Positions 1 to 8,721 of a stretch of DNA of 40,830 nucleotides are shown one piece after another. Under the pieces are notes generated by a model. It made no database searches. It worked only from the letters and a program-made list of their open reading frames with translations, and was not told the origin of the DNA. A program made the translations under genes and the position numbers. Source of the stretch: Elusimicrobiota bacterium (GTDB lineage Bacteria > Elusimicrobiota > Elusimicrobia > Elusimicrobiales > UBA9959). Position 1 is the stretch's first letter, and each line of letters begins with the position of its first letter. The stretch spans positions 1 through 40,830 of the forward strand of contig JACQPH010000135.1 in the NCBI GenBank assembly GCA_016207645.1, in the 5' to 3' direction.

Positions 1-3000
1 CCACTTCCAGCCGCGCGCCCGGCGCCGCCGTCCCGATCCCCAGGCTGCCGGACTGGTCTATCACGCCGAGGTCGGCCGCGGTGGTTCCCCATTTGAGGTA
101 CTCGCCGCCGTAAGTGGAACTTCCCGTGATATCTTTTTGCAGGCGCAGGAGGGTCCCTTCCTCCGCGAACGCGCCGGTCACGTTGCGCTTGATCAGGACG
201 TCGTCCTGGCTGAGGCCGGCGCCCAGAGTAACCTGGCCCTGGTTGCCCAGGCCCATAAATATGCCGGAGCCCGCCAATTGTCCGAAGCGGTAGCCGACGA
301 TGTTGGCGAAAGACCCGTCGCTGCGTTTGCCGAAGTTGATCATCCCGCCGTCCGGGGTGTTGAGGTCCAGGTCGGAAGCGCTCCATTGGACCTGGACGCC
401 AGCGGAGTTGACGAACCTCGGTTCGCTGGCCAGGTTCAGCATGAGACCGCCCGTTGCGGAGCCGCGCGAGAAGGCGATCCCGGCCTGCGGGACCTCGTGC
501 CGGATGAAGATATTATCACTGCCGTCCTGGCTCACTATGATCGACCCGCCGAGGACATGCAGTTTCTGGCCCGGCGACGTCGTGCCTATGCCGACATTGC
601 CGTCTCCCTTTACCGCCAGGAGCTCCTGGCCCGACGCCATGCCGGAGGAAACGAGCAGAATGTTCGTAGCGGCGGAGGCGACTGCGCTAGAAACGTGGAG
701 AGTGGCGGCCGGGCTGGCCGTCCCTATGCCGGTGTCGTTCGCGAAAAAGCCGGCTCCATTGACCTGCAGGTCCATGCTGAGATCGTCGAAGCCTCCCTGG
801 GAGCCGGTGCCGGTGATATAGAAACGGGGGGTGGCGGCTTTGGGGCGGTACACAAAGAAAGCATGGCGTACGTTGGCGCCCTCGAAAAACATTCTTCCCG
901 TGTCGTCGGCCGCCGCATAGCCGCTGGCGTCCTCCTGGTCCCCGAAGATCAGGATCCGCTTGTTTTTCGAGTTGGCCGATTTAAGGGCCAGCTGCAGGGC
1001 GCCGCTGACCGACAAGTTGGCGGGAGCGGAATCGTACTCCGTCACGGGGTTATTGCCGCCGCCGGTGAGGTAAAAGGAGGCGCCCTGCGCCGCTGAAACG
1101 CCCCCGGGCGTATAACCGTTCGGATACCAGGCGAGAGAACCGTGATTCACGTTGTAGCCCGGGAAGCGGATCCTGCCGGTGCTTTGATCGGCGACGGGGT
1201 TTCCGCCATAGCCCACCGTCAGGGTGTCCAGTCCGCTCAATGAAAGGCTGTCGCCAAGCGTAAATGTTCCGTTAGAGATCATGTTTCCCGCGACGGATAG
1301 CTTCGCGGAAGGGGAAGCCGTCCCGATGCCGACATTGCCGTTCATGACGAAGAGATTGGTGCTGAAGGTGACGCCCGCGGCGGTAGTGGTGATGGAACTG
1401 ACGGTCAGGGTGGAGACGCCGACTATGTCAAAAGCGGCCATGTTCAGCGTGGCGGTGGCGATGTGGCTGCCCAGGCTGTCGCCGGCGCCGGTCAGGCCGG
1501 AGCCGTCGCCTATGAATCTGGAGGCCATCATTACGCCGGTGGCGCTGACGGAGGAAACTATGGTCCCGGCGGAGTTGCGCCAGAGCTGCGCCACGTCCGA
1601 AGGCGCGGAGCCCGCCGCCAGCACGTCCAGCCGGGCCTGCGGGGCGCCGGTGGAGAGGCCGACGTCGCCTGCGCCCGTAATTATCATCCTGGGCGCGTTG
1701 CCCTTCTGCATGTTGACAAGGTCGCCGGCGAAGCCGCCGGGTGGGTTGATGCCGAGGTAGGTGCCGCCGGCGCTGCCGGCGTAGAGAGTGTCATTTCCGA
1801 GCAGCAGGAGCGCCATGATTGGGTTCGCAGCCGGATTCCCAAGCACCCCGACCGCGCCGCCGTTTTCCGGCTGCAGTATTACCTCATCCACTAACCGCCC
1901 ATAATCCCCGAAGAACGCGTTCGCCCCGTCCCCCGATGCGATGGAAGCCGACGTCCCGCTCTTGGACACGATAGAGGCGGCCCCGCCCGAAGCGATCTCG
2001 AAATACGCGGTGTCGTCGGCATTAGCCACATACAATCCGGCCCCGGCAGGAGCATAAATGGTGTTCGCGGTGAGCGTCCCGGCGCCGCTGACCTTCACTG
2101 AATTTACTGTCAACAGGCCCGCGGCCGACATAGAACTGACCACGGTGCCGGCGGAATCCCGCCAGATCTGGGCCACGTCCGAAGGCGTGGAGCCCGCCGC
2201 CAGCACGTCCAGCCGGGCCTGCGGCGAGCCTGTGGAAATGCCGACATTGCCGGTTACGGAATCGGAAACGATAAAGGTACCGTTAGCGTCGGGAAAGGTG
2301 AAAGTCCGGTTATCGGTCAGGGAAGCCAGACTCAATTTGCTGCTGGTGGTGCCGCCTGTGTCCAGCATAAGGGTTCCGGGGGCCTCCGAAATGAGGCTTA
2401 TCCACTGGGTCGCGTAAGTTTCATCCTCGTATAAATATACGCCTCCCCCGCCGGTCGTTGCCACGCCTCCGCCCGCCGTAAGCGTTCCAGCGACGCCGAG
2501 CCTGAGACCGCCGCCGAGCGTGGACTCCGCTCCGTCCCCCTTGAGCGTCGAGGGAGCAGCCCCGCCGATGAGCAAATCGCCGCCCAGCAATTCAAGTTTC
2601 GCGGAGGGATTCGCCGTCCCGATGCCGACATTGCCGTTCATGACGAAGAGATTGGTGCTGAAGGTGACGCCGGCGGCGGTAGTGGTGATGGAACTGACGG
2701 TCAGGGTGGAGACGCTCACAATATCCTTACCCGCCATATCCAGGTCCTGCGTGGCCGTGTGGCCGCCGAGGTCGTCGCCGGCTATGCCGGTCAGGCTCGA
2801 GCCGTCGCCGTAATATTTCGCGGCCGAGCTGAAGCCCACTATATACACGTTGGTGGAAACGCGTACGCCCCCGCCCAGCGCGGTCGAGGCTTCCGAGGAA
2901 ATTATAACATTAGTGTGCGTGGACAGCCGCAACTGCGTTGCCTGCACGCCTATGCCGGTGGCCGTGAACGAGGAGGCGGTTATACCTTGCGTGAAAGTGT

Positions 3001-6000
3001 TGCCGCCCGTGAAGGTCTGGTTGCTGCTCCGGTAAGCGCCGTCGCGCACTGTCTCGGCGTCCCGCAAATGGTCAAATGCGGAAATCGGACCGGCGCGGAC
3101 GCAACGGACGTACTTGCCGCCAGACTTGAGGCCGCTGCCCGTGCTGCCGTCAAAGAAGCCCACGGCCCACGCGAAGGTAGTACTCGGCACATATTCGGTA
3201 GAAGACCAATACCAATCGGCAGTGAACCCTCCCACCACCGTACTCTGGCCGTAGAGCAACGTCGACTCGTCCTTGGAAGGCAAGTACCAATCATCGTAGT
3301 ACACACCGCCCACTGTTACGGCATAATCCGCGCACAGCCGCGCCGCGTAGCTGCCGGGGCCCGTGGTGGTGGTTATCATCACCGTATTTGACTTGCCCCC
3401 GCCTATGCCGTCTACACTGGCGCCGGTAAACCCGGTAGTGGGGGCCCACTGGATAGAACTGCTTTGGTCAGCCGTGGCGGAAATAAGCGCGCTGCGCCCC
3501 TTGGCGTCCACCCAGAACACTATGCCGCCACCGTAGGCGTCCCCTATCTTCAGCGTGCCCGTGGATACCCCCGTAAGGCTTGACCCGTCGCCGTAATACT
3601 TCGCGGCTGAAGAGAAACCCACTATGTAAATATTCGTGGATACCTTTACGCCCGCGCCGTAGGCCGTATCCGTCTCGGGCGAGAGTACGCGGTCCGTGGT
3701 TCCCAGGATCAGGGCGGCGTCCGCGCCCCTGACCGTTATAGAGCCGTCCGAGACGTCGAATTTAGAGGTGGCTCCGGTCGTCCCTACGCCTACGCTGCCG
3801 GAAAAATAGGCGGGCCGGTAAATGAAAAGGTCTTTCGTGTCATAGCCGTCGAACTTCAGTACGTCGCCCAATCCGGAATTTGTAAGAATAAACGAGGTGC
3901 CGCCGTATGTCGTCAAAATGCTGCCGGTGTTGTTGTTATCCGTACCCAGAGTGAAAGTCGTCCCTCCGCCGCGGCCCTTCCAGGCGACATTGGCCCCGTA
4001 ATTGTTGAAATAGCCGTAGACGGACAGAGCGGCGTCTGCGGAAATAGCTCCTCCGGCCGCCAGCAGCTCCGGCCTGGCTTCGGGCAGCGTTCCCAGGATG
4101 ACGTTGCCGTTCGGCACATAGACGTTGGTGCTGAAGGTGACGCCGGCGGCGGTCGTGGTGATGGAACTGACGGTTATAGTGCTTACGGTCATGCCGCCGG
4201 CCACCGTAAGCGCGTCCGCCCCGGTATTCCTTATAACGGCCGTGGCCGCGGAGATCCCGAAATCGGCGTAGATAGTGCCGGCGACGTCGAGTTTCTCGGC
4301 GGGCGCCTTGCCTATGCCCACCAGGTCGGTGGAGGTATTCAGCGTAACAGCCCCGCCGGCGCCGCCCCAGGGGCTGGCCCCGCCGGCCGCGAGCGCGTTC
4401 CAGGAGCCTCCGTTATTCGCATAGTAGAGCAGTTGCGAGCCTGTGTCGTAGTACATGGCGCCGACGCCCATGGCCGAAGGGGGCGCGGCGAAATTCCCGA
4501 ACCTCAACTGCGAAGCGGAAAGAACGACGTTCGTCGAGAAGGAGACCGGCCCGCCGGCGGCGGAGCCGAAGGTTAAAGCGCCGGAATAAGTCCCGGAAAG
4601 CCTCCCGTCCGGCAAAGTCCCGTCCGTAAGAGCGGAAGCGTCCAGGTCCGTTAAAGCCGCGCCGTTCCCGACGAAGTACCCGGCCGCCATCACGCCGGTG
4701 GCGGACATCGAGCCGATTATGACGCCGCCGGAATCGCGCCAGAGCTGGGCCATGTCGGTCTGCGCGGAGCCGGAAGCTTTCACGTCCAGGCGTGCCTCCG
4801 GCGCGTTAGTGGAAATACCGACGTCGCCGTTGGCCAGCACGGTCAAAGTGCCGCCTATGACCTGGAAAACTGGTTCCGCTCCGCTTAAGCCGGAGCCGGA
4901 AACGGACAGGCTGCTCGTTACCAGGGCGTCGCCCTCGATATGCAGTTTATGCGCCGGAGTATCAGTACCGAGGCCGAGATTGCCGGAAGCGTTCTCCAGG
5001 GTCAGCGAGCCGCCGCCGGCGAGCAGCCTCAGCGGGTGGTTGGATACGGTTCCCACATAGCCCACTCCGCCGTTATCGGCCCAGAGCACCAGGTCGGTTC
5101 CGGCCGTGGTGTCCAGAGCCCTGACATAGGCGGAATCGGAAACCACCCTGATCTCGCCGTCCGACTCATACGCGACGTGTAATGAAACGGCCGGGGCCGT
5201 CGTCCCGACGCCTAGATTTCCGTTCATTACAAAAACGTGCGTGCTGAAGGTGACGCCCGCCGCGGCCGTGGTTATGGAACTGACCGTTATCGTGGAGACG
5301 GCGGCTATGTCGAAAGCGGCCATGTTCAGCGTGGCGGTGGCGATGTGGGTGCCCAGGCTGTCGGCGCCGCCGGTCAGATTGGTTATGCCGGCCCCGTCGC
5401 CAATGAATTTTACCGCCATCAGGGCGCCGGTGGCGGACATGGAGGCTGTTATCACGCCAGTGCCGTCGCGCCAGAGCTGGGTCATGTCGGTCTGCGCCGA
5501 GCCCGCGGCCAGGACGTCCAGCCGCCCCTGGGGGAGGCCGGTGGAGATGCCTATATTGCCGGAGGGATCGATCAGCAGCCGGTCCGCGCCCGCGGTCCTG
5601 AGTCCGAGCGTGTTCGCGGAGACCCTGCGCATTATGACGTCGGTGGCGGAGGCGCCGCCGGCTCCGAATTCCAGCTGCATGGTGGGAAAGGAGTTCAGGC
5701 GGAACAGCGGGTTGACTTCGCCGGAGATGAAACCCTCGAAATGGCTGCCGACCGTAGGCTTTACCGAAGCGACTATGCCTTTCTGGTCGAACTCGAAGAC
5801 CGGTATCTCCGGGGTGGCGTCGTCCGTATACAGGACCCGCCAGGCGCTGCTCCCGTCGCCCGCCGTTAGAATGCGTCCCACGCGGAATTCGGGGTTGTCC
5901 GCTATGCCGGTATTGACCATCCGGATGGCCTGGCCGCCGGAATTCCGCAGGAGGATGTTGCCTGTAGAGATGTGGAGTTTCTCCCAAGGGTCCAGGGTGC

Positions 6001-8698
6001 CTATCCCGACATAGCCGTTATTGCGCACCACAAAAGTGGACACGGCGACCTGGAATATGGCGTCCGGGCCGGTCAGGCCTGCGGCGGTCAGGTTTATAGA
6101 CGAGACGCCGACTATGGGGTTGCCCGCCATATTAAGCGTGTCGGTGGCTATATGGGTTCCAAGGCTGTCTGCGCCCGGCGGCAGGCCGGTCACCCCGGTC
6201 ACGTCGCCGTAAAGCCTGGCCGCGCGGACGTCCCCGGGAGTATATATATGCGTAGATACGTATATCCCTCCGTAATTGGCGGCGGTCGTGGAGCTCATCT
6301 CCACATTGGGAGTAAAGTACGCCCTTGGCGCGCTCAGGCCGGAAGCGTTGGCGACGGTCACGCTGCTGGCGAAGGTCTTTATGCCGCTCAGGTTTTGGTT
6401 GGCGTCCAGCAGGGAGACGTTGGCGGAAAGTCTGCCGTCGGCCACGGTACCGGTGGCCAGGCTGGAAGCGTTCAGGGCGGTGAGCGCAGCGCCGGCGCCG
6501 GCGTAGTGGGCGGCGTTGACTGTCCCGGAGGGCATGCTGAGGCCGGAGCTGAGCGCGAGGCTGTAGCCGGCCGCGTCCGCGCCGGCCAGCGTCATGCTGG
6601 AGTAGGAGGTAATGGGCCCGGCGGCGGTCAGGGAGCCGGCGCCGATGATATTAAAACCGGCCATGTTCAGCGTGGCGGTGGCGATGTGGGTTCCCAGGCT
6701 GTCCGCCCCCGGCGGCAGGCCGGTAACACCGGTCACGTCGCCATAAAGCCTGGCCGCGTGTACGTCCCCGGGCGTATATATATGCGTGGATACGTATATC
6801 CCTCCGTAATTGGCTGCGGTCGTTGAGCCCATCTCCACGTTGGGGCTGAAGTACGCCCTGGGCGCGCTCAGGCCCGAAGCGCTGGTGACGGTCACGCTGC
6901 TGGCGAAGGTCTTTATGCCTGTCAGATTCTGGTTCGCGTCCAGGAGGGAGACGTTCGCCGACAATCTGCCGTCGGCCACGGTCCCGCTTGCCAGGCTGGA
7001 AGCGTTCAGAGCGGTGAGCGAAGCGCCCGAGCCGCTGAATAGCCCGGCGTTCACCGTGCCGGCGGGCATATTTATGCCGGAGCTGAGCGCGAGGCTGTAG
7101 CCGCCGGCCGCGCCGGCTACCGTCATGCTGGAGTAAGAGGTAACAGGCCCGGCGGCGGTCAGCGAGCCGGCGCCGACTATGTTAAAACCCGCCATGTTAA
7201 GCGTGGCGGTGGCTATGTGGCTGCCCAGGCTGTCCGCCCCCGGCGGCAGGCCGGTAACACCGGTCACGTCGCCATAAAGCCTGGCCGCGCGGACGTCCCC
7301 GGGCGTATATATATGCGTGGATACATATATACCTCCGTAGTTGGCGGCGGTCGTGGAACTTAGCTCCACGTTGGGATTAAAGTACGCCCTGGGCGCGCTC
7401 AACCCGGAAGCGCTGGTGACGGTCAGGCTGCTGGTAAAAGTCTTTATGCCGCTTACGTTCTGATTCGCGTCCAGAAGGGAGACGTTGGCGGAAAGCCTGG
7501 CGTCGGCCACCGTGCCGGCGGCCAGGCTGGAAGCGTTCAGGTTGGTGAGCGAGGCGCCCGAGCCGCTGAACAGCCCGGCGTTCACCGTACCGTTCGCCAT
7601 GTCGAGGCCGGAACTGAGCCAGAGGCTGTAGCCGCCCGCGTCCTTGCCCTGCACGGTAAAAGTCGAATTTATCGCCGTCAGACTGGCGGCGGAGTCGCGC
7701 GACAGGTTGGAATTGCCCAGGGCGTTGGCCGCCGTCCAGTACGGCAGCAGGGCCGCCTGGCCGCCGCCCAGGGTCCCGCCCAGGCCGCTCAAGGTGGAGC
7801 CGTCGCCGTACAGCCTGGCCGCGTAAATATCCCCGGGAGTATAGATATGGGTGGAGACATAGACGCCGCCATAGTTGGCCGCGGTGGTGGAGGTCAGCTC
7901 GACGCCGGGATCCAGGCGCAGCCTGGCCGCGCCCACGCCGAGGGCGCCCGCCGCGGTAAAGGAGGAGGCGGTCACCGAATTGGCGAAAGTCGCGGAGGAC
8001 GCCGCTATATGGGCGGCGCCGGCTATATCGGAATTCGCCAGGGTAAGCGTCCCGGCTACCGTGTGCGCGCCGAGGCTCGCTATAGGGTCGCTGCCGCCCC
8101 CGTAGTGGGTGGACGCATGGGCGCCGGGCTGCCCCCCGACCGTTCCCACCGGGGCCCAGGCCGCGCCGTCCCAATACTTGAAAAGATTCGTAGAGCTGTC
8201 CATCCAGAAATCCCCGAGGGCCGCTGTCGACGGGGCCACCGCGGCGGTGGTATAGCGCTTGCCGGAATGCAGGAGCGAGTTCACCGAGTAGGGCGAGGAG
8301 GTCAGTTCGTCGCGGGGGGAGAGCTTGACGCCTTCTATTTCCAGCTCGAGCCAGAGGCTCCCCGTTTCCCAGGCCGCCGCGGTAAGGTCCGCGAGGGCCG
8401 GCTCCAGGTCCACCTTGAAAACGCCGGTGGAAACGGAGACCGGGTAAACGGGGCTGGTCCAGAGGGCGGAAGAAGAGGTGGAAGAAGGGTAGATCCTGAA
8501 AACAATGTTGCGCTGGCCGGTGACAAGATTCCCGCTCTGGCGTATATTTCCCTGGTAGGTGATCTTGGTAGGGACGCCAGCCGTCGCCGGCGGCGTCAGC
8601 AGGTGCGCGAAGACCGGCGCGAAAAGCAGGACGGCAAAAAAACGGGCCCGCCCGCTTTTCACACGCCGTCCCCAGGATATGCTTTCGCCGGTCCTCAT
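1..8698 (-). CDS. Giant secreted fibre-like repeat protein, C-terminus beyond left edge
   Basis: The frame starts at ATG 8698 and stays open to base 2. I followed the translation by eye and confirmed the same frame at 6017, 5225, 3206, 2639, 1343 and 2, giving at least 2,899 codons. An N-terminal basic stretch and hydrophobic segment (about residues 15-38, ARFFAVLLFAPVFA) look like a signal peptide. Next comes a domain beginning KITYQGNIRQSG (residues about 40-135), then long Ala/Ser/Thr/Gly-rich repeats with motifs STHIYTPGDV, LYGDVTGVTGLPPG, SLGTHIATATLNMAG and NGNVGIGT. A DUF1566-like domain is embedded at about residues 1718-1872. The NGNVGIGT-type repeats resemble phage tail-fibre and other trimeric fibre proteins; adhesion or a surface role is inference. 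It starts 24 bases after the FlgD-like gene, so the two are probably co-transcribed. A C-terminal S74 chaperone domain, common in such proteins, would lie outside the window. Confidence 0.85.
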   Translation of the reverse strand, partial: MRTGESISWGRRVKSGRARFFAVLLFAPVFAHLLTPPATAGVPTKITYQGNIRQSGNLVTGQRNIVFRIYPSSTSSSALWTSPVYPVSVSTGVFKVDLEPALADLTAAAWETGSLWLELEIEGVKLSPRDELTSSPYSVNSLLHSGKRYTTAAVAPSTAALGDFWMDSSTNLFKYWDGAAWAPVGTVGGQPGAHASTHYGGGSDPIASLGAHTVAGTLTLANSDIAGAAHIAASSATFANSVTASSFTAAGALGVGAARLRLDPGVELTSTTAANYGGVYVSTHIYTPGDIYAARLYGDGSTLSGLGGTLGGGQAALLPYWTAANALGNSNLSRDSAASLTAINSTFTVQGKDAGGYSLWLSSGLDMANGTVNAGLFSGSGASLTNLNASSLAAGTVADARLSANVSLLDANQNVSGIKTFTSSLTVTSASGLSAPRAYFNPNVELSSTTAANYGGIYVSTHIYTPGDVRAARLYGDVTGVTGLPPGADSLGSHIATATLNMAGFNIVGAGSLTAAGPVTSYSSMTVAGAAGGYSLALSSGINMPAGTVNAGLFSGSGASLTALNASSLASGTVADGRLSANVSLLDANQNLTGIKTFASSVTVTSASGLSAPRAYFSPNVEMGSTTAANYGGIYVSTHIYTPGDVHAARLYGDVTGVTGLPPGADSLGTHIATATLNMAGFNIIGAGSLTAAGPITSYSSMTLAGADAAGYSLALSSGLSMPSGTVNAAHYAGAGAALTALNASSLATGTVADGRLSANVSLLDANQNLSGIKTFASSVTVANASGLSAPRAYFTPNVEMSSTTAANYGGIYVSTHIYTPGDVRAARLYGDVTGVTGLPPGADSLGTHIATDTLNMAGNPIVGVSSINLTAAGLTGPDAIFQVAVSTFVVRNNGYVGIGTLDPWEKLHISTGNILLRNSGGQAIRMVNTGIADNPEFRVGRILTAGDGSSAWRVLYTDDATPEIPVFEFDQKGIVASVKPTVGSHFEGFISGEVNPLFRLNSFPTMQLEFGAGGASATDVIMRRVSANTLGLRTAGADRLLIDPSGNIGISTGLPQGRLDVLAAGSAQTDMTQLWRDGTGVITASMSATGALMAVKFIGDGAGITNLTGGADSLGTHIATATLNMAAFDIAAVSTITVSSITTAAAGVTFSTHVFVMNGNLGVGTTAPAVSLHVAYESDGEIRVVSDSAYVRALDTTAGTDLVLWADNGGVGYVGTVSNHPLRLLAGGGSLTLENASGNLGLGTDTPAHKLHIEGDALVTSSLSVSGSGLSGAEPVFQVIGGTLTVLANGDVGISTNAPEARLDVKASGSAQTDMAQLWRDSGGVIIGSMSATGVMAAGYFVGNGAALTDLDASALTDGTLPDGRLSGTYSGALTFGSAAGGPVSFSTNVVLSASQLRFGNFAAPPSAMGVGAMYYDTGSQLLYYANNGGSWNALAAGGASPWGGAGGAVTLNTSTDLVGIGKAPAEKLDVAGTIYADFGISAATAVIRNTGADALTVAGGMTVSTITVSSITTTAAGVTFSTNVYVPNGNVILGTLPEARPELLAAGGAISADAALSVYGYFNNYGANVAWKGRGGGTTFTLGTDNNNTGSILTTYGGTSFILTNSGLGDVLKFDGYDTKDLFIYRPAYFSGSVGVGTTGATSKFDVSDGSITVRGADAALILGTTDRVLSPETDTAYGAGVKVSTNIYIVGFSSAAKYYGDGSSLTGVSTGTLKIGDAYGGGIVFWVDAKGRSALISATADQSSSIQWAPTTGFTGASVDGIGGGKSNTVMITTTTGPGSYAARLCADYAVTVGGVYYDDWYLPSKDESTLLYGQSTVVGGFTADWYWSSTEYVPSTTFAWAVGFFDGSTGSGLKSGGKYVRCVRAGPISAFDHLRDAETVRDGAYRSSNQTFTGGNTFTQGITASSFTATGIGVQATQLRLSTHTNVIISSEASTALGGGVRVSTNVYIVGFSSAAKYYGDGSSLTGIAGDDLGGHTATQDLDMAGKDIVSVSTLTVSSITTTAAGVTFSTNLFVMNGNVGIGTANPSAKLELLGGDLLIGGAAPSTLKGDGAESTLGGGLRLGVAGTLTAGGGVATTGGGGVYLYEDETYATQWISLISEAPGTLMLDTGGTTSSKLSLASLTDNRTFTFPDANGTFIVSDSVTGNVGISTGSPQARLDVLAAGSTPSDVAQIWRDSAGTVVSSMSAAGLLTVNSVKVSGAGTLTANTIYAPAGAGLYVANADDTAYFEIASGGAASIVSKSGTSASIASGDGANAFFGDYGRLVDEVILQPENGGAVGVLGNPAANPIMALLLLGNDTLYAGSAGGTYLGINPPGGFAGDLVNMQKGNAPRMIITGAGDVGLSTGAPQARLDVLAAGSAPSDVAQLWRNSAGTIVSSVSATGVMMASRFIGDGSGLTGAGDSLGSHIATATLNMAAFDIVGVSTLTVSSITTTAAGVTFSTNLFVMNGNVGIGTASPSAKLSVAGNMISNGTFTLGDSLSLSGLDTLTVGYGGNPVADQSTGRIRFPGYNVNHGSLAWYPNGYTPGGVSAAQGASFYLTGGGNNPVTEYDSAPANLSVSGALQLALKSANSKNKRILIFGDQEDASGYAAADDTGRMFFEGANVRHAFFVYRPKAATPRFYITGTGSQGGFDDLSMDLQVNGAGFFANDTGIGTASPAATLHVSSAVASAATNILLVSSGMASGQELLAVKGDGNVGIGTTSPGQKLHVLGGSIIVSQDGSDNIFIRHEVPQAGIAFSRGSATGGLMLNLASEPRFVNSAGVQVQWSASDLDLNTPDGGMINFGKRSDGSFANIVGYRFGQLAGSGIFMGLGNQGQVTLGAGLSQDDVLIKRNVTGAFAEEGTLLRLQKDITGSSTYGGEYLKWGTTAADLGVIDQSGSLGIGTAAPGARLEV
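2617..2715 (-). repeat. Near-identical 99-bp coding repeat (second copy at 1321-1419)
   Basis: Bases 1321-1419 and 2617-2715 match over 99 bp with one difference seen by eye (C at 1376, G at 2672). The repeat encodes a stretch ending in TLTVSSITTTAAGVTFSTN followed by LFVMNGNVGIG. More diverged copies occur near 4105-4190 (with YVPNGNVILGT) and 5217-5303 (with VFVMNGNLGVGT). A second module, QARLDVLAAGS followed by DVAQLWRDSAG, recurs near 1565-1640, 2155-2235, 4720-4800 and 5455-5530. All copies share one reading frame. Confidence 0.8.
3085..3545 (-). other. DUF1566 / Lcl C-terminal-like domain embedded in the fibre protein
   Basis: Within the fibre frame, about 150 residues do not look like the surrounding repeats. 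They begin GDAYGGGIVFWVDAKGRSAL, continue with TADQSSSIQWAPTTG, YYDDWYLPSKDESTLLYGQ and DWYWSSTEY, and end AWAVGFFDG and YVRCVRAG. The order G.IVFW, WYLPSK.E, YWSSTEY, A..V.F..G, VRCVR is the signature I associate with DUF1566 (Lcl C-terminal) and FISUMP-type domains of surface proteins. Aromatic residues and two cysteines (the ARLCADY and VRCVRAG segments) suggest a compact folded head carried on the fibre. Its ligand is not known from the sequence. Confidence 0.7.
6240..7838 (-). repeat. Three tandem coding repeats of about 534 bp inside the fibre gene
   Basis: The landmark GTATATATATGCG (plus strand) recurs at 6240, 6774 and 7305, with a diverged copy at 7839. This gives units of 534, 531 and 534 bp, all multiples of three (178, 177 and 178 residues). 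Each unit encodes the series GDVHAARLYGDVTG, LPPGADSLGTHIATATLNMAG, GTVADGRLSANVSLLDANQN, SGLSAPRAYF and YGGIYVSTHIYTPGD. The units at 6240 and 6774 are almost identical. The third is diverged in its half next to 7838. The pattern indicates recent in-frame duplication and possible length variation between strains. Confidence 0.85.
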
Positions 8699-8721
8699 AT
8701 TCCCGATCTCCCCGCCCGCCG

